Shown here in pieces: positions 1 through 8,854 of a stretch of 64,000 bases of DNA (position 1 is its first letter; the number at the start of each line of letters is the position of its first letter). A program made the position numbers and the translations under genes. Source of the stretch: Microbacterium hydrocarbonoxydans (GTDB lineage: Bacteria; Actinomycetota; Actinomycetes; Actinomycetales; Microbacteriaceae); assembly GCF_023715885.1 (NCBI RefSeq), contig NZ_JAMBOY010000001.1, positions 62,001 to 126,000 on the forward strand. Reading direction: 5' to 3'. Below the pieces are notes generated by a model, which was not told the DNA's origin, made no database searches, and saw nothing but the letters and a program-made list of their open reading frames with translations.

Positions 1-854
1 GGCGTTTCACGCTCTCGGTGCCGCTCGGCGTATTCGTGCTCGCGCTGTGCTCGCTCACCGATCGATTGATGCTCACGCTCGGCGTGATCGCCGGCCTTGC
101 TGTGATCGGTCTTCTGAACGACTCGCGATCGAACTCCGCATTCCTTCTCCTCACGGGCGTTGTGCTGATCTGGCAGCGCCTATCGGTTGTCGGTTCGAAA
201 CGGACACGTGGGTGGGGTGGCGTGCTCTCGATCGCGGCAGCGGGCGGGCTGATCGCGATGCTGCTCCAGAGCGCGATCCTCGAAGGCTACTTCGGTGAGG
301 TGACACAGGCGCGCACGGCCGAGCAGATCCAGCGGGGTGGTAGCGTCGTGGTGGGCGGTCGGCCCGAGCTCGCGGCGAGTCTCGCCCTGATCGCCCGCTA
401 TCCGTTCGGGCTCGGCTCGGGAATCAAAGCGAGCTACGACGACATCCAGGCCGCCAAGTCAGCGATGGCCGGCATCGGCTACGACCCCAACAACGGCTAC
501 GTCGAGCGTTTCATGTTCGGTAGCGGGATCGAGGTGCATTCCGTCATCGGCGACTACTGGATCTGGTACGGACTCGCGGGAGTCGCCGTCGTGTTGGCCG
601 TGCTCATCCTGCTCGTCTCGGCCATCAAACGCGGCTACGTCGCCGGCGCACTGACCCCTCTGCTCGTGTACCTCGCAGCGCGCGCCTTCTGGGACCTCGC
701 ATTCAGCCCGTTCGACTCGGCGCTGCGCTTGTGGCCCCTCACCATTTCGATCGCGATCGCTTACGCGACCTACTCTTTCAGTCACCAGCGCGCCGACCTC
801 GACGTGATCGCCCCGACGAGAGGGGTCCGGTCACAAGCGGTGATGAGCCCGTGA
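1..854 (+). CDS. O-antigen polymerase/ligase-like membrane protein, C-terminal part
   Basis: The reading frame is open from the first bases of the window, so the N-terminus lies outside it. A GTG at 18 is only an internal codon or a weak alternative start. The visible part has hydrophobic segments around residues 12-33, 45-55, 70-85, 180-202 and 210-255, with a long polar loop at about residues 90-180. That loop holds the PFGLGSG and VHSVIGDYWIWYG motifs typical of the Wzy/O-antigen ligase family, which polymerises or ligates lipid-linked repeat units on the outer face of the membrane. The neighbours (acyltransferase, flippase, glycosyltransferases) support polysaccharide polymerisation. The stop overlaps the GTG start of the next gene. 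Confidence 0.75.
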   Translation, partial: RFTLSVPLGVFVLALCSLTDRLMLTLGVIAGLAVIGLLNDSRSNSAFLLLTGVVLIWQRLSVVGSKRTRGWGGVLSIAAAGGLIAMLLQSAILEGYFGEVTQARTAEQIQRGGSVVVGGRPELAASLALIARYPFGLGSGIKASYDDIQAAKSAMAGIGYDPNNGYVERFMFGSGIEVHSVIGDYWIWYGLAGVAVVLAVLILLVSAIKRGYVAGALTPLLVYLAARAFWDLAFSPFDSALRLWPLTISIAIAYATYSFSHQRADLDVIAPTRGVRSQAVMSP

Positions 855-1894
855 ACGCGCAAGCCAAGCCGCGAATCGACTGGGTCGACGCAGGCCGCGG
901 ATCAGCCATCGCGCTGGTGGTGCTCTTCCACTCCACGAACTGGCTCGGCGAGGCAGGATTCGGCGTAGCCGGCTGGGAATTCTTCGACGAGACAATCGCG
1001 TCGATCCGTCTGCCGCTCTTCTTCACGATGTCCGGGCTGTTCGCCGTGAAGTGGATGCGTGCGAGCTGGGCCGATCTGTGGCGCTCGAAAGTCTCCCTCT
1101 TCGTGTGGGTCTTCGCGGTGTGGAGCGTGATCGCGACATTCTCGTTCATGCTGGGGCTCAATGTGCAGGGGGCCGAGGGCAATTATCTGGGCCAGCTGAA
1201 GAATTTGCTGTGGGCCCCGTTCCTCCCGCGATTCGAACTATGGTTCATCTGGGCTCTGGCGCTGTTCTTCGTCGTGGCCAAGCTCATGACCCGGCTCCCT
1301 CTTGCGATACAGCTAAGCCTCACGGGTGTGCTCTCGATCGTGGCACTCTCGGACGCGTTCGTCGGTAACGCCGGCGTGACGGGGAGTGCGAAGTACTTCT
1401 TCTTTTTCCTCTGCGGGATCCTGCTTCGCGATCGCATCATCCGCTGGAGCAACTCGTCTGGGCCGATACCGCTGACAGCAGTGTTCGCCCTCTGGGTCGC
1501 CCTGGCGCTCGGCGGTACGGCCCTTGGCCTGCGCGCGTTTCCCGGCTACTACTTCGTGTGCTGCGTCGTAGGCGTCTTCGCCGGTGTCGCGGTCAGCCGG
1601 ATGCTCGCGCGAATCCCGGGACCGCGGTACCTGGGCACCCGCACGCTGCCGGTGTATCTCACACACACGACGATCATTCTCGTCGTAGTGTGGATCCTGG
1701 CGCGCACGCTTCCGATGCCCGAATTGGCGCTCCTCGGCGCGGTCCTGCCACCGATCCTCGCCGCGGTCGCAATCGCGGCCTCGCTGGGACTCAGTCGCCT
1801 GGTCTCGCGTGATCGCGTGCTGCGGTACATGTACGTGCAGCCGGCGTGGTTCGCGCGGCGGCCGAGCGACGCGGAGTCGACCGCGCGTCACTGA
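851..1894 (+). CDS. Acyltransferase family 3 membrane protein (polysaccharide acyl-modification)
   Basis: This is a 347-residue protein with about ten membrane segments. The N-terminal motif RIDWVDAGRGSAIALVVLFH matches the R-x10-H signature of acyltransferase-3 (OafA-type) enzymes, which transfer acetyl or succinyl groups to surface polysaccharides across the membrane. A second typical segment, YLGTRTLPVYLTH, lies near residue 265. The frame is open further upstream to 731, but the GTG at 851 forms a four-base GTGA overlap with the preceding stop and places the conserved motif about ten residues from the start. The 3' end overlaps the convergent flippase gene by seven bases. Confidence 0.82.
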   Translation: MNAQAKPRIDWVDAGRGSAIALVVLFHSTNWLGEAGFGVAGWEFFDETIASIRLPLFFTMSGLFAVKWMRASWADLWRSKVSLFVWVFAVWSVIATFSFMLGLNVQGAEGNYLGQLKNLLWAPFLPRFELWFIWALALFFVVAKLMTRLPLAIQLSLTGVLSIVALSDAFVGNAGVTGSAKYFFFFLCGILLRDRIIRWSNSSGPIPLTAVFALWVALALGGTALGLRAFPGYYFVCCVVGVFAGVAVSRMLARIPGPRYLGTRTLPVYLTHTTIILVVVWILARTLPMPELALLGAVLPPILAAVAIAASLGLSRLVSRDRVLRYMYVQPAWFARRPSDAESTARH

Positions 1895-3213
1895 ACGACG
1901 GGCTCAGAATCAGCCATGTCGAGGCGACGGCGACGTACGTCGAGTCGCACGTAGACCAGGTTCGGCACCACCTGGCAGATCGCAACCGCGAACGAGACCG
2001 CGATGAGGTTGCCGGCCGCCCCGAGCACGGGGATGAGCAACCATGAGCCGCCCAGAGCGATCGGGATCATGACGATCGTCGGAAGCACCTGGAAGCGCAG
2101 ACCCGCCAGATCCGTCATGTACATGCCGACGGGGTATTTGGCGGACTGCAGAGCCACGAACACGACGAAGGCGGTGATCAACGCCCAGGGCAGATCGATC
2201 TGGCCGTCGGAGATGACCGAGGCGAGCCAGGGGGAGATGACGGCCATGCCGCCGGCGATGACGAGTCCTCCTCCGAGGAACCAGAATGTGGGCACCCACG
2301 GGCTCTCGACTCGCCCCGCCGCCCGGGCTCGGGCGAAGATCGGCCACAGGGCGACACCTGCAGCCGAGATGGTCTGCAGAGCGATGCCGAAGATCTGGTA
2401 GCCGAGGTTGTACGCCGCGAGCTCGGACACCCCGCCGAGATGACTGACGAGGATGCGCCCCGTCTGCATCGCCACGGGTAGGGCCAACAGCTGCACGAGC
2501 ATCGGCCACGCCATGTTCACCACGGGCACGCCGGGGGCCTTGCGCGGCTGCACGACCTCACGGACCAGGATTCCGAGCTGCGGCGAGATGAGTCGAGCGG
2601 CGATGGCCAGAGCGATCGCAGCCACGACCGTGGAGGCCAGGTAGGCACTGACGGCGAGGTACTGATCGGCCGGCACCCCAAACAGCACGCAGGCGCCGAT
2701 GAGGACGAAGATCAGGGGGGCCGTGATGACCTGAGTCGCGATCTGAGTGGTGTTCCGCCCTAGTCCGATCAGGATCCTCGGCCCAAGCGTGAGGGGGAGA
2801 CTGATTCCGAAGAGGGCCAGACAGATCCCGGCGACCACATTGCCGCCTGGGAGTAGGCCATCGCCGAGTATCACCGGCCAGGCATCGAGCAGCGTCAGGA
2901 GAAAAGCGACTGCGACGACCACCGCGCTGGCCGTCAGCAATAGCCGAACGGTGCTCACTAGCGCGCGCCGCATCTTGGGATCCCGCCGAGGATCATCCGA
3001 CTCAGCCACCGCGTTGATGACGACAGCCGCGAGACCGAGGTCGGCGAACGGGAGGAGCGTCGGCAGACTGGCGAGCAGACCGTACTGCGCGTAGGCCTCG
3101 ATGCCATAGCTCTGAATGATCATGCGGCTGGTCACGAGTCCGATGAGCCCGGTGATGCCCATCACGGCGACCTTCACGACCGCCGCCGACCCGACGTTGC
3201 GCCACATGCTCAC
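1888..3213 (-). CDS. Polysaccharide flippase, Wzx/MATE-like
   Basis: The protein has 441 residues and about twelve hydrophobic helices spread over its whole length, with few charged loops. The N-terminus (SAAVVKVAVMGITGLIGLVTSRMII) has the layout of polysaccharide exporters of the MOP superfamily, which flip undecaprenyl-linked repeat units across the membrane. The GTG start at 3213 overlaps the stop of the upstream glycosyltransferase as GTGA, so the two are translationally coupled. Together with the polymerase at the left edge it suggests a Wzx/Wzy-dependent pathway. The substrate cannot be read from sequence. Confidence 0.82.
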   Translation of the reverse strand: MSMWRNVGSAAVVKVAVMGITGLIGLVTSRMIIQSYGIEAYAQYGLLASLPTLLPFADLGLAAVVINAVAESDDPRRDPKMRRALVSTVRLLLTASAVVVAVAFLLTLLDAWPVILGDGLLPGGNVVAGICLALFGISLPLTLGPRILIGLGRNTTQIATQVITAPLIFVLIGACVLFGVPADQYLAVSAYLASTVVAAIALAIAARLISPQLGILVREVVQPRKAPGVPVVNMAWPMLVQLLALPVAMQTGRILVSHLGGVSELAAYNLGYQIFGIALQTISAAGVALWPIFARARAAGRVESPWVPTFWFLGGGLVIAGGMAVISPWLASVISDGQIDLPWALITAFVVFVALQSAKYPVGMYMTDLAGLRFQVLPTIVMIPIALGGSWLLIPVLGAAGNLIAVSFAVAICQVVPNLVYVRLDVRRRRLDMADSEPVVQ

Positions 3214-4298
3214 GCGGGCGTCCCCGGACGAACGATCCAGCGTTCTGCCTCAGCTCTGCCATCGTCCTTCGGCAGATCGGCGAGCACCTGCGACGGCGAG
3301 CGGTCGCTGTGCAACGCCCTCACCATCGCGGCGGCGAGGTCATTCACGTCAGCCGACGCAGGAACGACATGGTGTCCGTGCTCGCCGAGCCACTCGGCGA
3401 GGCCTGTCTCGTCCGAGGTCACGATGAGGCATCCGTTCCCCAGTGCCTCGACGATCGGGAGCCCGACCTGCTCGCGCCAGCGCGGACGAGGTCGCGAGGG
3501 GAGGGTGACGACTTTGCTCTCCCGCAGAGTCTCGAAGATGGTCGAACGCGGCGGGTCGATCTCTACCCGCACCCTGCAGTCGCTCGCCCCGAGTGCTCGT
3601 GCGACTTCGGCGCCCTCGCCCTTTCCGATCAGCACCAGACGCGCCTCCGGCACGGCCCTTGCGACGACGGGCCACGCCTCGACGACGAGCGGGAACCCTT
3701 TGCGTTCCGAGAACTCGCCGAGAAAAGTCAGCACAGGGTTGCGGGGCATGGAGCCGAAGGCGGTGTTCTCAGCCACCGGTAGGGCAGGAATGAGGCGTTG
3801 GACGGCACGCGTCTCACCGAGTAGCCGTCGATAGAGCGCCTGCGCCTGCGACGTGCCGAACGCGACGCGATCCAGCCGCGTCCACACGCCGCGTATGAAC
3901 AACCGTTGAGCCGAGAGCTTCAGCTGTGCCCTGAGCGGCAGGCGCAAGAGGCCTTCGCGCGGGTCCTTGTTCTCGATCGCATACGAGACGACGGCCGTCT
4001 TGGTGCGACGGAAGCGGGCACGGATCCTGGCTCCGACGATTGCCGCGAATGATCGCGGAGCCGCTCTCACGAGCAGGGGCTCCGCGATCTCGAGAACATC
4101 AATGTCGTGCGTCAGCGCGTACCAGAATGCGCCGACCGTCCCCACCTTGCGGGCTCCGACCTCGGACGCCAGCGCCGCGTCGAAGTCGTAGCGGTGCTGA
4201 GAATACAGGATGATGGTGCTCTCGCCCGATCGGACTATCCGTTCGAAGTGGGCCGTGCGTGCCACGTCGTACAGTTGCACATGTCTGACGCGACGCAT
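3210..4298 (-). CDS. Glycosyltransferase, GT4 family (GT-B fold)
   Basis: The 362-residue product has a weakly conserved acceptor-binding half and a clear group 1 nucleotide-sugar domain: FLGEFSERKGFPLVVEAWP near residue 215, VLIGKGEG near 245, and the glutamate of GLPIVEALGNGCLIVTSD near 305. It should act on the cytoplasmic side, adding a sugar to a lipid-linked polysaccharide precursor. ATG at 4298 is preceded by GAGAAG. The alternative GTG at 4328 overlaps the stop of the upstream LamG/PKD gene as GTGA and would add ten residues; either start is possible. It is coupled to the downstream flippase gene by a four-base overlap. Confidence 0.82.
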   Translation of the reverse strand: MRRVRHVQLYDVARTAHFERIVRSGESTIILYSQHRYDFDAALASEVGARKVGTVGAFWYALTHDIDVLEIAEPLLVRAAPRSFAAIVGARIRARFRRTKTAVVSYAIENKDPREGLLRLPLRAQLKLSAQRLFIRGVWTRLDRVAFGTSQAQALYRRLLGETRAVQRLIPALPVAENTAFGSMPRNPVLTFLGEFSERKGFPLVVEAWPVVARAVPEARLVLIGKGEGAEVARALGASDCRVRVEIDPPRSTIFETLRESKVVTLPSRPRPRWREQVGLPIVEALGNGCLIVTSDETGLAEWLGEHGHHVVPASADVNDLAAAMVRALHSDRSPSQVLADLPKDDGRAEAERWIVRPGTPA

Positions 4299-4324
4299 GG
4301 CCTGCTTCTCGAGTCCTTCCCCCG

Positions 4325-7300
4325 TCACTGTCCGGCGGTCGGGTCCTTGACGGTGATTGAATCGAACGATACCCCACCTCCGGCAGTGGTGCTGGGCACG
4401 TAGGTGAACACCGAGATCGCACCGGGGGCCTGCAGCGCGGCGAGCGAGTTCGTTCCTTCGCGCTGCCACGTCGCAGGTTCTGCGTCAGACTGCTTCCACA
4501 GCTTCGCCTTCACTGTCGTCGGGTTGGTGCCTGTGACTTCCATGCTCAAGACGTACTTCTCGCCGGGCACGATCGTCACGGGAACCTGCAGCGCCGGTGC
4601 GATCGAAGTCGCTCCGTCTTGTAGGAGATAGAGCTTGACCCCGCCGTCGGCCTGCATGCGCAGGCGAGCGATGTAGTTGGTCGTGCCAACGCGACGACCA
4701 ACGAGCGCGACGTACTGTCCCTCGACGAGCGAGTCGACGCTGAAGACCGAATCGATGCGCGTGTTGGTACTCGACACTCCGTTCAAGTCGGCGTACACCG
4801 TGTTCGCCGCGGACGCCGGCAGAGCGATCTTGCCGAGTCCTCCGTTCACCGAGAAGCGGCTCGCGGTTCCCCGAAGCGTCCACGCGCCGCCGAGGTCCGC
4901 CGTTCCCCAGCCGTTCGCGACCGTGCGGTCGAAGGCGTCGGAAGCGATGAGGCCCACCACGGTCTGCGCCACCGTCACCTGGGCGTTCTTCGTCGCCGTC
5001 GCACCGTCATCATCGGTCACCGTCAGCTTCACCGTGTAGGTCCCTGGCGCACCGTACGTATGCGTCGCCGCAGCCGTCGTGGCAGTGCCGCCGTCGCCGA
5101 ACTCCCATGCGTACGATGCGACGGTGCCGTCAGGGTCGGTCGACGCGGAGCCATCGACCGACACGGTCAGACCCTGCGACGCGGGAGCGGCGAACTGCGC
5201 GGTCGGAGCCTGATTCGGAATAGGCGCCACTGTGACCTGGGCCGTGGTGGACCCCGTCGCTCCGTCGTCGTCGGTCACGGTCAGGGTCACCGTGTAGGTG
5301 CCGGCCGCGGTGTACGACTTCGACACCGAAGCGCCCGAACCGGTCGTGCCGTCCCCGAAGTCCCACGCGTAGGAACCGATCGTGCCGTCGCTGTCTGCGC
5401 CCGTTCCCGCAAACGCGACGTCGAGTCCGTTGACGCTCGGAGCACCGATGCTCGCCGTCGGCGCGACATTCGGCATGGCGCCGGTCGTGCCCACGTCGTA
5501 GTGCGAGCTCACACGTTGCGCCGAGAGAGCCTCGTTGTACACGGCGACCTCGTCGATCGACCCTTCGAACTGCACGCTCGATGGACCGTTCGGCCAGCCC
5601 CCGAGGTTGTCGTTCCCGATCCGCCAGTAGCCTTGGTAACCCTGAGCGGTCGTCGTGTCGGTGCGCTGCGCCTTCAGGTCGCCATCGACATACAACTTCA
5701 TCCCGTCAGCCCCCAGCGTCGCGACGACGTGGTGCCATTGCCCATCACGGTAGGACTGCGATGTGTTGATCGTGCGCACCTCGCCGGGGTACACGCCGAA
5801 GTAGATCTGCCCCGAGTTGGACATGTACACCTGACGGTCGTACGATCCGGAGTTTCCGGTCTGCGAACTGCCGAAGCCGATGATCTTGCCGCCGCTAGTC
5901 GTGGTGGTCTTGATCCAGCTCTCCACCGTGAAGGTGTTGGCACCCTGCTCCCGCACCGTGGAGTAGCCATTGCCGTCGTTCTGGCTCGCGTTGCTGCTGG
6001 TGTTGAAAGTGATCGCCTTGTCCGCGTCGTTGGCGACCGCACCGGACTGCCCCCGAGTCATGCGTCCATCGAGGTTCAGATTGGAGCCGCCGATGAGATC
6101 GGCGGATGCGCCGGATGCCTCGCCGAGACGCCAGAGGTGGGCGATGTCGTCCGTGGCGACGTTCTGCAGATAGGGCGACGCCGTCCCGCTCGCCACGGTC
6201 GCACTGACCCAGTCCGACTTGAACGTGTTGCCGTACGGGTCACTCACTACGGCTCTGACCTGATGGGACGATCCTGCGGCGAGGCCCGTGATCGTCGCGG
6301 ACAATGTCTTGTATTGCCAGAACGGCGTGTCGAGCTTGAACTCCTTCACGAGCCCCGAAGCGTTCTCGGTGTCGAGGTACAGGCGGTACGTGAGGTCGGT
6401 GTCGTCCCGATCGAACACCGTGGGGAAGGACGCGCGAAGAGCGCCAGGGAGGGCAGCACTCACCTTCGGCGCCCACCATGCACTGAACGACAGGTTCGCG
6501 TCGTGCGCCTCTCGTTCCTGCTCCTGAGAGGGGCGAGGGCCCTGTTTGTTCGGCGCGTTGGACTTGACCGTGTAGCGGACGAGTCCCTGCTGATTCCCGC
6601 CGTTCACCGACGTGAACTCGCCGCCGTAGACCACATACTGCTCATTGCCGTCCACCGTCCAGACAGCCTGGTTCTTGCCGGTGTAGGTGCCGGACGGTGT
6701 GTACGGGAACCAATACGTCAGCTGCGGGTGAGGGGTACCGGGGTGGTCCGGGTAGCCGTACGGATCGGAGGTGTTGGTGCCGGATACCGCCTTGGTCCAG
6801 GCCGTGGAGTGATAGAACGTCCAGCCCCCTTGATCGACCTGAGAGAATCCGCCGGAATTGCCGCAGTAGTGGTGGTGGGACGCCGAGTACACGAGATTGC
6901 CGACGGACGCGATGTCGTAGTTGTCACCGTGGCAGTCCTCGATCCAGTTGAGATTGCCGCTCGTCCAGTCGATGGAGAAGGCGCCCTCGATCGTGCCGTT
7001 GCTGCCCCAGTGCCCACCCGTGCCGTAGGCGGAGGTGCTGTCGGAGGTCAGGGAGAAAATCCACGCGTTGCCGCCGGCGTTGCGCACGGCGCTGTTCGCA
7101 GGGAGAGTGATCGCACGGGAGCCGTCGGCCGCGTCGAACATCGCGATGCCGTAGCCCTGTGAATTGCCGTCACGACCATTAGCGACGCTGTATGCGGTGC
7201 CGGTTCCGCTCGCGAACGCGGCGCGGGTGAAGTTGCCGGCGGCCATAACCTTCGTACCGTCGTTGTTCACCGTGAGAGCGAGCACCTGGTTGTCGGGGAT

Positions 7301-7984
7301 GGTCGGCTGGCGGACGCCGTCGGCGTCGTTGAATCGGGTGCGGAAGGCTGCGACGATGTTTCCGTTCGTGAGACGGATCGCCCCGAGCCGGGCGCTGCTC
7401 TCACCGTTCACGGCACTGAAGTAGCCGCCGACGTACGCAACCGTGTTCGTGAGCGCGACGGTACTCGCAGGGCCGTTGAGCTCCGGTGTCTTGGAAAGGC
7501 TGGCGAGTTGCCCCGTCGCCAGATCGAACACCGCGATGCGGTTGCGGGTCTGGCCGTTGACCTGCGTGAAGTTGCCCACGGCGACGAGCTTCGTGCCGTC
7601 GGGAGTAACAGCGACGTCTTTGACGACCGCATTGAAGGTCGGTGCGAACGGCAGCAACTCGCCGGTCGTGACGTCGAAGGTCAGGAAGTTGCTGCGGGGC
7701 ACCTCGTTGACGCCGGGAGCGGCACCGGCGGGCCGGGCGGTGCTGAACTCGCCGACCGCGTACGCGACGTTACCTGAGACCTTGACGCCCCAGATCACGC
7801 CGTTGCCGATCTGGACAGTGGGCAGCGCGTCAGCGGAGACCGGCTCCGGCCAGTCCTCCCGGGGGAGCTGATCCACCCAGGTCGCGGCATTCGCGGTGAC
7901 CGGCACGACTGCAAGCAGCGTTCCGACGAATGTCGCGACGACGACGGTTGCCAATGACTTCCAGAACGGCTTGTTCGCGCGCAT
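4325..7984 (-). CDS. Large secreted surface protein with LamG and two PKD domains
   Basis: About 1219 residues. ATG at 7984 is chosen because GGGGAT lies just upstream and a clean signal peptide follows (charged MRANK, hydrophobic core, ending near TANA-ATW); an ATG at 8005 would add seven residues. In numbering from 8005, residues 50-500 form repeated propeller-like units with VGNFTQVNG-type motifs, 520-605 a fibronectin-III-like stretch, 612-838 a LamG/concanavalin-like domain ending VAVYNEALSAQRV, 847-928 and 928-1010 two PKD domains (YAWDFGDG, YAWEFGDG), and 1023-1222 a lectin-like C-terminal domain. No sortase motif or C-terminal helix is visible, so it is probably released or held non-covalently. 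A role in glycan binding or modification is inferred from domains and position. Confidence 0.85.
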   Translation of the reverse strand: MRANKPFWKSLATVVVATFVGTLLAVVPVTANAATWVDQLPREDWPEPVSADALPTVQIGNGVIWGVKVSGNVAYAVGEFSTARPAGAAPGVNEVPRSNFLTFDVTTGELLPFAPTFNAVVKDVAVTPDGTKLVAVGNFTQVNGQTRNRIAVFDLATGQLASLSKTPELNGPASTVALTNTVAYVGGYFSAVNGESSARLGAIRLTNGNIVAAFRTRFNDADGVRQPTIPDNQVLALTVNNDGTKVMAAGNFTRAAFASGTGTAYSVANGRDGNSQGYGIAMFDAADGSRAITLPANSAVRNAGGNAWIFSLTSDSTSAYGTGGHWGSNGTIEGAFSIDWTSGNLNWIEDCHGDNYDIASVGNLVYSASHHHYCGNSGGFSQVDQGGWTFYHSTAWTKAVSGTNTSDPYGYPDHPGTPHPQLTYWFPYTPSGTYTGKNQAVWTVDGNEQYVVYGGEFTSVNGGNQQGLVRYTVKSNAPNKQGPRPSQEQEREAHDANLSFSAWWAPKVSAALPGALRASFPTVFDRDDTDLTYRLYLDTENASGLVKEFKLDTPFWQYKTLSATITGLAAGSSHQVRAVVSDPYGNTFKSDWVSATVASGTASPYLQNVATDDIAHLWRLGEASGASADLIGGSNLNLDGRMTRGQSGAVANDADKAITFNTSSNASQNDGNGYSTVREQGANTFTVESWIKTTTTSGGKIIGFGSSQTGNSGSYDRQVYMSNSGQIYFGVYPGEVRTINTSQSYRDGQWHHVVATLGADGMKLYVDGDLKAQRTDTTTAQGYQGYWRIGNDNLGGWPNGPSSVQFEGSIDEVAVYNEALSAQRVSSHYDVGTTGAMPNVAPTASIGAPSVNGLDVAFAGTGADSDGTIGSYAWDFGDGTTGSGASVSKSYTAAGTYTVTLTVTDDDGATGSTTAQVTVAPIPNQAPTAQFAAPASQGLTVSVDGSASTDPDGTVASYAWEFGDGGTATTAAATHTYGAPGTYTVKLTVTDDDGATATKNAQVTVAQTVVGLIASDAFDRTVANGWGTADLGGAWTLRGTASRFSVNGGLGKIALPASAANTVYADLNGVSSTNTRIDSVFSVDSLVEGQYVALVGRRVGTTNYIARLRMQADGGVKLYLLQDGATSIAPALQVPVTIVPGEKYVLSMEVTGTNPTTVKAKLWKQSDAEPATWQREGTNSLAALQAPGAISVFTYVPSTTAGGGVSFDSITVKDPTAGQ

Positions 7985-7991
7985 GGACGTA

Positions 7992-8051
7992 TCCCCAAAT
8001 GCCATATAGCCGCTGAGCGGCCAATCCCCAGTAAGAATGCACCATTCCCCA
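7992..8051 (-). promoter_or_regulatory. Three TGGGGA repeats upstream of the LamG/PKD gene
   Basis: On the coding strand TGGGGA occurs at 8051-8046, 8030-8025 and 7997-7992, all in the same orientation. Spacings are 21 and 33 bases, about two and three helical turns. The middle and last copies lie between the two possible start codons and the upstream region. The arrangement looks like direct-repeat half-sites for a regulator; the factor is unknown. The last copy could also serve as part of the ribosome binding site of ATG 7984. Confidence 0.35.
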
Positions 8052-8129
8052 ACGGTGCAGGACTGACTCTAGAGCCAGAACTTCCTCTTGTAAAGCTCGG
8101 GTTCGCGTGCCAGGACTCCGAGGTTCGGA

Positions 8130-8786
8130 TCAGGCGACGGCACCCTCGAACAGGATCACCGGGAGATCGAGGGACAAGTCGAGTTCGACGAGGATCTGAC
8201 CGTGAGCATCCGCTGGAACACTGAAGGCGTACACGCCCTCCGCCGTCTCGCGGGGAGCGACGGACAACGGAAGGTCTCTACGCGGTTTGACGAGGATGTT
8301 CGCGGGGGTCCGATCGGGACCGTAGTACACGTTCACGATGAGAGTGTCGGTCAGCGCATCCTCGTGGTTGGTGTTCTCGACGTTCACGGTGACCTGCAGG
8401 GCTGGCCCGTCGACTTCGCCAGGAACGGACGCCTGTCCTTCGATCGCGGTGATCGACGCGAGTGTCACCCGGATACCCGCTGCAGGCTCGGCGGTCCCGT
8501 CCAAGGGCACAGGCGCAGAGGTCTGCCGGGGTTCTGAGGGGGCTGGTGCCCCGTCCTCGGAGTTCGACGCCTCACTCTCGGAGGGGTCAGGAGTTGCAGC
8601 GCTCGAATCGCTCGCAAGCGGCGTCGGGCGACCGCCTCGCTCGGAGTCCCCGTCGGAGTTCGCGCCCCAACCCGTGGCCAGGCCGATCGCCACGACGAGG
8701 GCGACGACCACTATCACAGCGCCGACGAGCCACCACACCTTCCGGTTCTTCGAAGGATCCCCACCGGTCGTCTCTTCGCTCGTCAC
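8130..8786 (-). CDS. Membrane-anchored protein with extracellular DUF4352-like beta domain
   Basis: The protein has 218 residues. A short cytoplasmic N-terminus is followed by one membrane helix (residues 17-40, WWLVGAVIVVVALVVAIGL), a Ser/Pro/Glu-rich linker to about residue 100, and an outside domain of about 115 residues with alternating beta strands (ITAIEGQ, LQVTVNVENTN, VYYGPD). The strand pattern and the asparagine-rich NVENTN turn resemble DUF4352/telomeric-repeat-like extracytoplasmic domains. GTG at 8786 has a good AGGGAGAG ribosome site. The function is unknown. It sits between the LamG/PKD gene and a glycosyltransferase gene on the same strand. Confidence 0.6.
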   Translation of the reverse strand: MTSEETTGGDPSKNRKVWWLVGAVIVVVALVVAIGLATGWGANSDGDSERGGRPTPLASDSSAATPDPSESEASNSEDGAPAPSEPRQTSAPVPLDGTAEPAAGIRVTLASITAIEGQASVPGEVDGPALQVTVNVENTNHEDALTDTLIVNVYYGPDRTPANILVKPRRDLPLSVAPRETAEGVYAFSVPADAHGQILVELDLSLDLPVILFEGAVA

Positions 8787-8854
8787 GTCTCTCCCTGCCG
8801 GTCATCCCACGCGGGACGTCCCTTCCGGAACCTTACCGTCGCCCGAACGGTTCG

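Noticed and set aside
5060-7162. Plus-strand frame of about 700 codons opposite the LamG/PKD gene
   Set aside because: Same reason: it is opposite a gene with a signal peptide, LamG and PKD motifs.
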